Source: Bacteroidales bacterium (GTDB lineage: Bacteria > Bacteroidota > Bacteroidia > Bacteroidales > UBA932). Taken from it: a stretch of 10,150 nucleotides of DNA. Position numbers and translations under genes: made by a program. Shown in pieces: positions 1-6,798 of the stretch. How positions within the stretch are numbered: position 1 is the first letter of the stretch; each line of letters opens with the position of its first letter. The notes beneath the pieces are model-generated. The model did not search any database, had not been told where the DNA came from, and saw nothing but the letters and a program-made list of their open reading frames with translations. Where the stretch lies: assembly GCA_017555445.1 (NCBI GenBank), contig JAFZGK010000103.1, forward strand, positions 1-10,150, written 5' to 3'.

Positions 1-1803
1 AATGCTACTACAGAAGCAAAAGTTCCTGTAAAGCTTAATGAGGCAGATGCGTATATCAAGGACTACTATGCATTGAGAGAGATATGGAGAGCACTTCATG
101 GTGAAGAGTGGCATTATGTGGGAGAGGATTATGTTGCTGGCTCAAACTGGGACTTCAACAAGGATCCTGACCTTTGGGGTGATCAGCCTGGTGTTTCTCT
201 TCATAGGAATGGACGTGTAGCACTTATCAATATAAGTGGATTTGGATTCTATGGAGATATGCCGGCAGCAATCGGACAGCTTACAGAACTTGTAGAGCTG
301 TATCTCGGTACTCATAATGACAGCAATCTCATCACTTATAAATCTCTAGGTGCAGGTACTGCAAACCGTCTTGAAAGACATAAGGCATATCTTAGTGCCC
401 TTCATCCGGCTACGCCGATGGCAGAACCTATCGCAAGAGCACTTTCAGAGCATGATATCGTCATTCCTGAAACTGCTTTCTACTCTACTATGAAGGAGGA
501 TGAGGTTATCGACAGAGCTACAGGACGCGCCAGAATCAAGCCTATGGATATGATTCACGGTAAGGTCTGCAACGGACTCACAAGTCTTCCTAAGGAAATC
601 GGTAATCTTACAAAGCTTGAGCAGCTGTTCATTGCAAACAGTGAGATTGCAACGCTTCCTGATGAACTTGCCAACCTTATTTCATGTACAGATCTTGAGC
701 TCTATAACTGTCCTAAGATGACAGAGTTCCCTATGGCACTCGCAAAGATGCCTGAGCTTATTACAGTCAATCTTGCGAACAACCGCCAGTGGAGTTCTGA
801 GGAAGTCCTCAAAGGACTCAAGGCTCTTGCTACAGGTCCTTCATCTGAAAAGATCCAGCTTCTTTATCTCCTTGAGAACAATCTTGAGATTATTCCTAAG
901 GAAATCAAGAATATGAAGAAACTTGGACTTCTTGACTTTGCTTCCAACAAGATTCATACAATCGAGGAGGCATGGGGCAATGAGATCAAGCCTGTTCAGC
1001 TCTATCTTGATAATAATAAGATTACTGAGTTCCCAGTGAATGAGGACGGTGTATTCTGTTATCTTGATGATGCAGAGACATTCTCAGCAAGAAACAACAA
1101 GATTACTGAGTTCCCTGACATATTCGATGCGAATTCATTGTACTCAATCAACTCTATCGACTTCTCATACAATGAGATCACAGGATTCCCTGCTGACTTC
1201 AAGGGTGTTAAGGTGAATACATTGACGCTTGCAAACAACTCTACTCTTACAAAGTATCCTGTAGAGATTGCAAAGTCAAATTCGACTGTAGCTTATATGA
1301 ACCTCAGAGGATGTAATATTGATGAGATTCCAGAGGGGTCGTTTGAATATGAGAACTCTCTTTATCTCGTCTCTCTCGATCTTTCATATAACGATTTGAG
1401 CGACCTTCCATGGGAGATGCATGCAGGTAACTTGCCTTACTTGTATGGTGTTGAACTTTCTTATAATAAATTCTCACAGTTCCCTTGGGAACCACTCGAC
1501 AGCCAGTATCTGACAGTGTTCGCAATCAGAGGCCAGCGTAATGATGAGGGTGAGCGATGCCTCTCAGAGTGGCCTACAGGACTTTATAATCATAGAGGCC
1601 TCAGAGGTTTCTACATAGGATCCAACAATCTTGGTAAGATAGAGGATACTATATCTACTCTTATCTACTATCTGGATATCAGTGACAACCCTGAGATCGT
1701 ATTTGATGCATCAGACATCTGTTATGCATATCAGGCTGGAGCATATGTTCTGATCTACGATAAGACTCAGGATATCAGAAATTGCCCTATCATGCTTAAT
1801 TAA
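1..1803 (+). CDS. Leucine-rich-repeat surface protein, 5'-truncated by the window edge
   Basis: The frame is open from the first base, so the gene begins upstream. The in-frame TTG at 73 lies inside conserved sequence and is not a start. The 600 visible codons begin with a region typical of Bacteroidales LRR proteins (YIKDYYALREIWRAL, then a Trp-rich stretch and GRVALINISGFGFYGDMP, codons about 18-90). From about codon 191 to 565 come roughly a dozen irregular leucine-rich repeats of the form LxxLxLxxNxIxxFP, for example TSLPKEIGNLTKLEQL, NNKITEFP twice, and LDLSYNDLSDLPWEM. The C-terminus (GAYVLIYDKTQDIRNC) resembles the conserved end of DUF4458/BACON-associated LRR proteins. The missing N-terminus probably carries a signal peptide and perhaps BACON domains; that is inference. 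LRR solenoids usually bind proteins or glycans. It is the first visible gene of a five-gene run, with 14 bases to the next start. The ligand is unknown. Confidence 0.85.
   Translation, partial: NATTEAKVPVKLNEADAYIKDYYALREIWRALHGEEWHYVGEDYVAGSNWDFNKDPDLWGDQPGVSLHRNGRVALINISGFGFYGDMPAAIGQLTELVELYLGTHNDSNLITYKSLGAGTANRLERHKAYLSALHPATPMAEPIARALSEHDIVIPETAFYSTMKEDEVIDRATGRARIKPMDMIHGKVCNGLTSLPKEIGNLTKLEQLFIANSEIATLPDELANLISCTDLELYNCPKMTEFPMALAKMPELITVNLANNRQWSSEEVLKGLKALATGPSSEKIQLLYLLENNLEIIPKEIKNMKKLGLLDFASNKIHTIEEAWGNEIKPVQLYLDNNKITEFPVNEDGVFCYLDDAETFSARNNKITEFPDIFDANSLYSINSIDFSYNEITGFPADFKGVKVNTLTLANNSTLTKYPVEIAKSNSTVAYMNLRGCNIDEIPEGSFEYENSLYLVSLDLSYNDLSDLPWEMHAGNLPYLYGVELSYNKFSQFPWEPLDSQYLTVFAIRGQRNDEGERCLSEWPTGLYNHRGLRGFYIGSNNLGKIEDTISTLIYYLDISDNPEIVFDASDICYAYQAGAYVLIYDKTQDIRNCPIMLN
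1018..1115 (+). repeat. 17-bp direct repeat encoding two LRR units
   Basis: The sequence AAGATTACTGAGTTCCC occurs exactly at 1018-1034 and again at 1099-1115, 81 bases (27 codons) apart. Both copies encode the peptide core NKITEFP within the leucine-rich repeat array. The codon-level identity suggests a relatively recent duplication or gene conversion of one repeat unit. Confidence 0.7.
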
Positions 1804-1808
1804 GGAGG
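1801..1808 (+). promoter_or_regulatory. Strong Shine-Dalgarno overlapping the upstream stop codon
   Basis: TAAGGAGG is fully complementary over 8 bases to the usual 16S rRNA 3' end (CCTCCTTA), and its TAA is the stop codon of the preceding LRR gene. It lies 9 bases before the ATG at 1818. An ATG at 1809 directly abuts the motif and is too close to be served by it, so this site decides the start. No other gene start in the window has a recognisable Shine-Dalgarno sequence, which is the normal state in Bacteroidota. Confidence 0.75.
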
Positions 1809-1817
1809 ATGACAGTT

Positions 1818-3473
1818 ATGAAGAAAATATATAGAATTATCATAGCAGCTGCTTTTGCTGCAGTTTCATGCGTCAATCCTGATTCAGACCTTAAGTTTGA
1901 TGTGGAGCTTGGCGTTGAGGGTGGCGTAATTGCCATTGGTCCTGAGGGTGGAAGCCGAAAGATCAATGTGACTTCTGCTGGAGAGTGGGTAGTCATGACA
2001 GAAAGCCCATGGATCACTGTTTCACCTGCAAACGGAAGAGGTTCTGCAGAGTGTGTCGTAAGTGTGGACTCGACACTTGCATTCACATTGCGTGAGGGAG
2101 ATGTGCGAATCCAGAGCCTTTCAGATTCGGATGACAAGCAGGACTTCAAGATCGCTCAGAGTGGATTCGAACATCAGATCACGCTTGATAAGCAGAGTGT
2201 TGAGGTTGAGGATTTCGCTGGTTTCGGTTTGAGAAGCTTCGATGTCATCGTGAAGACTAACGTGGACTTTGATGTCAATATTCCGGAGGATGCAAAGGGA
2301 TGGCTTTCTTATGAGGCTTCTCCTATCACCCTCGATAGAGGTGCAAGACCTCGTTCTTCGAAGATTCATTTCGAGTGGAAGGTGAATTCTCGTGATCATC
2401 AGAGAATTGCAGATGTCAGCTTCACTCCTAAGAAGGAAGTCGTGATGGGAAAGCACGATGCACTCAAGGTTGTGCAGAAGGCAGCTCTTCCTATTCCAGT
2501 AGGTACAGCAGAAGGTGACTCGCTTGCAGTAATTGCGATTGGACGTGCTCTTGGCATGTTTACAGAGTGGGAGACATCAGAGAAGATGGAGCACTGGAGC
2601 AATGTGAAGTTGTGGAAGGACGGTCCTAACAAGGGACGTGTCAAATATGTACAGTTCTTCATGTTCAAGACACAGGAGGCTCTTCCTTTTGAGGTACAGT
2701 ATCTTACTGCTGCAGAGGAGATTGTGTTCTATTCAAATGCAAACCATTTCCTTCGCAATCTTGATACAGGCGAATATATTACTAAGCTGACTCAGCTTAA
2801 GAGACTTACAATCGGTGCATATGGACTCGTAAGCCTTCACCCTGATTTTGTCAACCTCAAGAATCTTGAGTATCTTGATTTGAGTTCGAACTGTTTTGAG
2901 GAGATTCCTGAAATCCTTACACCGGAAAATTTCCCTAATCTTCATGCTCTTGTCATGAATGCAAACCAGCGCCATACAATCTATGACCTCAGCAATGATA
3001 CAAGAGAAAATATTGGTGGACTCGTAAAGGATGATCTCAGAACAACAAAGGGTATGAATTCATTCAAGCGCATCCTTAAGTGGAATCAGCTTGATACTAT
3101 CAGACTTTCAGTGAACTACCTTCAGGGTGAGCTTCCTGACATGAAGTATGAAGGACTTCCGGTATGGACGTATGAGGAACTCAAGGATTCACTTGCAACC
3201 GGTATGACAGAGCTTCCTGAGAAGCTTGTCGGTCTCCCTAAGGTGCTTCCGAATACAAAGTTCTTCGCAATCAACTTCAACCGTTTTAATGGAGTGCTTC
3301 CTGACTGGATTCTTTATCACCCGAGACTTGACCAGTGGGTTCCATACTCTCTGATCTTCTCACAGGAAGGAAAGAATAAGGATGGTAAGAATGCAGGTTT
3401 TGACAATGAACCTGTCAGCCTTGATTACTATTATGATATTTATACGAACAAAAAATACAATCCAAACAACTAA
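1818..3473 (+). CDS. BACON-domain and leucine-rich-repeat lipoprotein
   Basis: A 551-residue protein. ATG 1818 is chosen over ATG 1809 because TAAGGAGG is well spaced to 1818 and the product then begins with a lipoprotein signal, MKKIYRIIIAAAFAAVSC, lipidated at C18. The residues after the cysteine (VNPDSD) are acidic, which in Bacteroidota can favour surface exposure. Residues about 32-116 form a BACON domain (GGSRKINVTSAGEW, then PWITVSP with W65, ending KIAQSGF). Residues about 118-219 look like a second, more divergent BACON-like domain ending VVQKAALP. A linking region with a HWSNVKLW motif follows, then leucine-rich repeats from about 290 to 500 (LTQLKRLTIGAYGLVSLHP, NLEYLDLSSNCFEEIP, FAINFNRFNGVLPDWI). 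BACON domains are thought to bind carbohydrate or protein. It is likely anchored in the outer membrane and made with the LRR gene upstream and the protease 3 bases downstream. The binding target is unknown. Confidence 0.87.
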   Translation: MKKIYRIIIAAAFAAVSCVNPDSDLKFDVELGVEGGVIAIGPEGGSRKINVTSAGEWVVMTESPWITVSPANGRGSAECVVSVDSTLAFTLREGDVRIQSLSDSDDKQDFKIAQSGFEHQITLDKQSVEVEDFAGFGLRSFDVIVKTNVDFDVNIPEDAKGWLSYEASPITLDRGARPRSSKIHFEWKVNSRDHQRIADVSFTPKKEVVMGKHDALKVVQKAALPIPVGTAEGDSLAVIAIGRALGMFTEWETSEKMEHWSNVKLWKDGPNKGRVKYVQFFMFKTQEALPFEVQYLTAAEEIVFYSNANHFLRNLDTGEYITKLTQLKRLTIGAYGLVSLHPDFVNLKNLEYLDLSSNCFEEIPEILTPENFPNLHALVMNANQRHTIYDLSNDTRENIGGLVKDDLRTTKGMNSFKRILKWNQLDTIRLSVNYLQGELPDMKYEGLPVWTYEELKDSLATGMTELPEKLVGLPKVLPNTKFFAINFNRFNGVLPDWILYHPRLDQWVPYSLIFSQEGKNKDGKNAGFDNEPVSLDYYYDIYTNKKYNPNN

Positions 3474-3476
3474 AGC

Positions 3477-5513
3477 ATGATGAAGAAGATTAAATATATT
3501 TTTATGCTGGCTCTTGCAGCCGGTATGATGTCATGCTCAGTTGAGAATGGCAAAGTAAACGAAGTAAACGACAAGAAGATGCCTCAAATGTCTGAGGATG
3601 TTGTAGATGGACAGCTCCTTGTACGTTTTGATGCACGTGTCAGTGATATTCTCGATAAGGCAGGTCTTACTAAAAGTGGTCCGGCTTCTTCGATGAATCG
3701 TTCAGGTGTGCTCAGCGTTGATGAGATTCTTGATCTTGTGGAAGGATATGAGATTGAGAGAGTGTTTCCTATGGATTACCGTACTGAGGAGACTGCAAGA
3801 AAGGAAGGCCTTCATTTATGGTATGTCGTGCGTTTCAGCGATAAGTATTCTGTTGCTGAAGTTGCAGAGAATCTCTCAAAACTCGGTGAAGTAAGCAGAG
3901 TTGAATATAACCGTACTCTTAAGAGAGCATCTGAGGAAAAACCGGTTCCTTTGACTCCTGAAAAACTTAGTAGACTTACAGCAAGAGCAGGGGCTTCATT
4001 CAATGACCCTCTTCTTACAGAGCAGTGGCACCTTGTCAATCATGGCGACCTTAGAGAGACAAAGTTCGTCAAGGATGCTGACGTACAGGTTGCTGAGGCG
4101 TGGAAGATGACTACTGGAGATCCGTCAATCATTGTTGCTGTACTCGATGAGGGAGTGGATGTTACTCATCCTGACCTCAAGGCAAGTATGTGGGTCAATG
4201 AGGGAGAAATCTATGGTTCACGCGAGGATAATGACGGAAACGGATATGCAGGTGACCTTCATGGATATAACTTCGTGATGTCTACAGGCCAGATTGCTGT
4301 TGATAGCAAGTATGATACAGGTCACGGAAGTCATGTGGCAGGAGTTATTGCAGCTGTTAATAATAATGGCGAAGGAATCAGCTCCATTGCTGGAGGTACT
4401 CCAGAAGCACCTGGCGTGAAGATTATGTCATGTCAGATCTTCTCGGGTGCCTATGCGGGAACAGTTCTGGAGGAGGTTCGTGCCATCAAGTATGCAGCTG
4501 ATAACGGTGCGGTTATTCTTCAGTGCAGCTGGGGATATATTTCTGGAGCAGCAAACCCTTATGAATGGACACCTCAGTTCTCTACAGATGAGGAATGGGA
4601 ACAGTATAATGTGCTTGAAAGAAAGGCTCTTGACTATTTCATCCATAATGCAGGCTCTCCTGACGGTGTGATTGACGGTGGTCTTGCAATCTTTGCAGGT
4701 GGTAATGAATCTGCTGCTGCAGCAAGTTATCCCGGTGCATACCCAGATTTCGTTGCAGTAGCTGCAACTGCTGCTGACTTCACTCCAGCAGTATATAGCA
4801 ACTATGGTCCGGGAACAACAATCAGTGCTCCAGGTGGAGACCAGGACTATTATTATGAATATGCCGATGATGATCATTGGGTAGGTGAGGTCGGATGTAT
4901 ACTTTCTACTGTACCTTTCCACGTCAGCGAGACAGGATATGCCTTCATGGAGGGAACTTCAATGGCGTGTCCTCATGTTTCAGGCGTTGCAGCTCTTGGA
5001 CTTTCATATGCCGCAAAGCTCAGAAAGCATTTTACTGCTGAAGAATTCAAAGAGCTCCTTTATAAGACGGCTACTCCTATCGATTCATACATGAAGGGTA
5101 CCAAGAAGTATAAGAAATATGTAGCTGATCTTATTGATTCTTCACCTATGATGCAGCTCAATATGAATGATTTCAAGGGTAAGATGGGCCATGGACAGGT
5201 AAATGCTCATGCCCTTCTCAAGGCGGTAGAAGGTGCTGGAGTTCCGATGACTTTCCCTAACCTCTATGTTGCGGAGGGTGGCCAGGTGACTGTTGCCCCT
5301 GCTATGTATTTCCTTGGTGGAAACGATCTTACATATACTGTAACTGTTACAGATTCTTCAGTTGCAACTGTAGGTAATGTAGAGAATGGCAAAATGGTGG
5401 TGAAGGGCCATAAGGCAGGACAGACAACTGCAGTTATCAAGGCTAGCAACGGAGTCACTAATAATTTTGTGATTACAGTCCGTCAGGGTGCCACTGGAAA
5501 CGGATGGCTATAA
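3477..5513 (+). CDS. Subtilisin-family (S8) serine protease, lipoprotein
   Basis: A 678-residue secreted endopeptidase. The start is ATG 3477 or the adjacent ATG 3480. The signal peptide ends in GMMSC, lipidated at C20. Residues about 40-160 (GQLLVRFDARVSDIL to EVSRVEYNRTL) form an N-terminal inhibitory or chaperone domain of the kind seen on Bacteroidales subtilases. The catalytic domain spans about 176-585. It has Asp224 (VAVLDEGVDVTHPDL), His283 (TGHGSHVAGVIAA), oxyanion Asn410 (FAGGNES) and nucleophile Ser495 (EGTSMACPHVSG), so all key residues are present and it should be active. An insertion rich in aromatic and acidic residues (about 358-400) precedes Asn410. Residues about 593-673 form a bacterial Ig-like domain (YTVTVTDSSVATV, then ITVRQ). 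No type IX secretion tail is visible, consistent with lipid anchoring. It probably acts at the cell surface or in the periplasm. The substrate is unknown; the LRR proteins encoded upstream are possible partners or targets. Confidence 0.93.
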   Translation: MMKKIKYIFMLALAAGMMSCSVENGKVNEVNDKKMPQMSEDVVDGQLLVRFDARVSDILDKAGLTKSGPASSMNRSGVLSVDEILDLVEGYEIERVFPMDYRTEETARKEGLHLWYVVRFSDKYSVAEVAENLSKLGEVSRVEYNRTLKRASEEKPVPLTPEKLSRLTARAGASFNDPLLTEQWHLVNHGDLRETKFVKDADVQVAEAWKMTTGDPSIIVAVLDEGVDVTHPDLKASMWVNEGEIYGSREDNDGNGYAGDLHGYNFVMSTGQIAVDSKYDTGHGSHVAGVIAAVNNNGEGISSIAGGTPEAPGVKIMSCQIFSGAYAGTVLEEVRAIKYAADNGAVILQCSWGYISGAANPYEWTPQFSTDEEWEQYNVLERKALDYFIHNAGSPDGVIDGGLAIFAGGNESAAAASYPGAYPDFVAVAATAADFTPAVYSNYGPGTTISAPGGDQDYYYEYADDDHWVGEVGCILSTVPFHVSETGYAFMEGTSMACPHVSGVAALGLSYAAKLRKHFTAEEFKELLYKTATPIDSYMKGTKKYKKYVADLIDSSPMMQLNMNDFKGKMGHGQVNAHALLKAVEGAGVPMTFPNLYVAEGGQVTVAPAMYFLGGNDLTYTVTVTDSSVATVGNVENGKMVVKGHKAGQTTAVIKASNGVTNNFVITVRQGATGNGWL

Positions 5514-5514
5514 A

Positions 5515-6246
5515 ATGAAGAAATTCAGAAACATATTGATGACTGTCCTTGTGCTGGCAATCGCTTTGCCGGCACAGGCTCAGATCAAGGTCTTTGCTAA
5601 GGATTCCACACTTCTCCGCTTTGATGTCAAGCATATCAAGGCTGAGACCATGTCAGAGAACGATGCTCCTGCTACCTTTACATATAAATTCAAAAATATA
5701 GGTATCAGGAGGGTGAAGGTCGACAGGGTGGTTTCTTCATGTACCTGCATTTATGCATATTGTGACAAGGATGTTGTCGCTCCCGGTGAAGAGGCATCCA
5801 TAACTGTCAGATTCAATCCGAAGGGACATCCCGGAAAGTTTGACAGGAAGGTATTTGTCTATACTAAGGACAATGACACACCGGCATCTGTGCTGACGCT
5901 TTCGGTGGATGTGGAGAATCGTATGGATGTTCCCGAGCAGTATTCCATCAGCATGGGGGATATAAGATTGAAGAGCGCCGTGGTCAAGTTCAAGAAAGGA
6001 GTCGCCGCAACCGAATCATTGAGTTTCATCAATGTAAGCGGAAGATCTCTGAAGTTCGACTGTGACAGGGCACTCCTTCCTGATTGTCTGAGATTCTATG
6101 CCGAGCCGGTACGCCCGTTGAAGGAAGGCGTGATAAAGGTGGCATATGATCCTTCCAAGGGAGGAGACAGGGATGAGATGATCATCATTCTTCAAGGACT
6201 CGGCGGAACGCCAAGCCAGTCGTCAATAAAAGTTATATTGGAATAA
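5515..6246 (+). CDS. Exported DUF1573 domain protein
   Basis: A 243-residue protein. ATG 5515 lies one base after the stop of the protease gene and directly precedes a signal peptide (MKKFRNILMTVLVLAIALPAQA, likely cleaved after A22). The in-frame ATG at 5488 lies inside the protease gene and would spoil the signal, so it is rejected. Residues about 30-140 match DUF1573: a beta-sandwich with TYKFKNIGIRRVKVDRVVSSCTC (C76, C78), then APGEEASITVRFNPKGHPGKFDRKVFVYTKD. Most members I know have SCGCT at the cysteine site; here it is SCTC. The remaining 100 residues look like a second, divergent beta-sandwich without the cysteines. Such proteins are common in Bacteroidales envelope operons but have no firm function; Ig/MSP-like packing or scaffold roles are plausible. 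It uses more CCG, CCC and AGG codons than the three genes before it. Confidence 0.85.
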   Translation: MKKFRNILMTVLVLAIALPAQAQIKVFAKDSTLLRFDVKHIKAETMSENDAPATFTYKFKNIGIRRVKVDRVVSSCTCIYAYCDKDVVAPGEEASITVRFNPKGHPGKFDRKVFVYTKDNDTPASVLTLSVDVENRMDVPEQYSISMGDIRLKSAVVKFKKGVAATESLSFINVSGRSLKFDCDRALLPDCLRFYAEPVRPLKEGVIKVAYDPSKGGDRDEMIIILQGLGGTPSQSSIKVILE

Positions 6247-6259
6247 AAAGTATTATTAT

Positions 6260-6709
6260 ATGAAAAGGATATTATATCTGTTTGTTGCTTTGTCTGCTTT
6301 GATGTCAGTATCATGCAAGCCTGACCTGGAGCCTGTGCCACAGTATCTTGAGGTCAATGCGAATAATATTTCAGGAAAATGGCAGCTTGAACTTTGGAAT
6401 GAAAGTGTTTTGCAGGAGGGTACCTATGTATACATTGACATAGTTCGTAATGACAGGACGTACAAGATGTACCAGAATCTTGACAGCTTCAATGACATTC
6501 CTCACGTGGTGTCAGGCTCATATTATCTTGAAACAGATCCGGCTGTCGGTGCGATAATCCGCGGTAACTATGACCATGATTCAGGAGACTGGGCTCATCG
6601 TTATATCATAACCGAACTTACTGCAGACCAGATGGTATGGACTGCAAAGGATGATCCGACATTTGTACAGCTCTGGAAGAGGATTGATTCTATTCCTGTA
6701 GCAGAATAA
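6260..6709 (+). CDS. Small lipocalin-like lipoprotein
   Basis: A 149-residue protein with a clear lipoprotein signal, MKRILYLFVALSALMSVSC, lipidated at C19 and followed by KPDLEP. After a short linker it shows NISGKWQLELWNE, with a GxW motif at residues 39-41. Beta-rich segments follow (YVYIDIVRNDRTYKMYQ, VVSGSYYLE, RYIITELTADQMVWTAKDD, FVQLWKRI). This order matches the lipocalin-like families (DUF5004-like, eight-stranded barrels) common in Bacteroidales. It starts 13 bases after the DUF1573 gene and is the last gene before a strong terminator, so it is the probable end of the operon. A ligand cannot be inferred. The fold assignment is from pattern only and is less certain than the lipoprotein call. 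Confidence 0.75.
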   Translation: MKRILYLFVALSALMSVSCKPDLEPVPQYLEVNANNISGKWQLELWNESVLQEGTYVYIDIVRNDRTYKMYQNLDSFNDIPHVVSGSYYLETDPAVGAIIRGNYDHDSGDWAHRYIITELTADQMVWTAKDDPTFVQLWKRIDSIPVAE

Positions 6710-6718
6710 GTTTTATCA

Positions 6719-6767
6719 CATACAACGAAAAAAGCGTGTCAGTCCGACACGCTTTTTTCGTTGTATG
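6719..6767. terminator. Bidirectional intrinsic terminator between converging genes
   Basis: Perfect inverted repeat with 22-base arms (6719-6740 and 6746-6767) around the loop AGTCC. The core is AAAAAAGCGTGTC / GACACGCTTTTTT, so a GC-rich stem is followed by a T tract on either strand. It lies 9 bases after the lipoprotein gene and 31 bases after the dnaK stop, and can terminate both. Confidence 0.93.
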
Positions 6768-6768
6768 A

Positions 6769-6793
6769 ACTAGGCCTGGATTTCAGGCCTAGT
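6769..6793. repeat. Second hairpin in the dnaK 3' region
   Basis: Perfect 10-base inverted repeat ACTAGGCCTG / CAGGCCTAGT around loop GATTT. It sits 5 bases after the dnaK stop and one base from the main terminator. It has no adjacent T tract, so it is more likely a 3'-end stabiliser or an aid to termination than a terminator itself. Confidence 0.75.
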
Positions 6794-6798
6794 GGATA

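Noticed and set aside
1796..2149. 117-codon minus-strand open frame over the start of the BACON/LRR gene
   Set aside because: Antisense to a clear lipoprotein signal and BACON domain; no independent start signal or family motif.
4428..4922. 164-codon minus-strand open frame within the protease gene
   Set aside because: Shadow of a strongly supported S8 catalytic domain; its Cys/Ser/Ile-rich translation shows no recognisable motif.
5200..5513. Type IX secretion C-terminal domain on the protease
   Set aside because: The C-terminus is an Ig-like domain ending GNGWL, without the usual sorting-domain motifs, and the N-terminus has a lipobox.
6719..6767. The perfect palindrome as a recombination or attachment site
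   Set aside because: A GC stem flanked by A and T tracts between converging genes is fully explained as a bidirectional terminator, and no integrase or element boundary is nearby.
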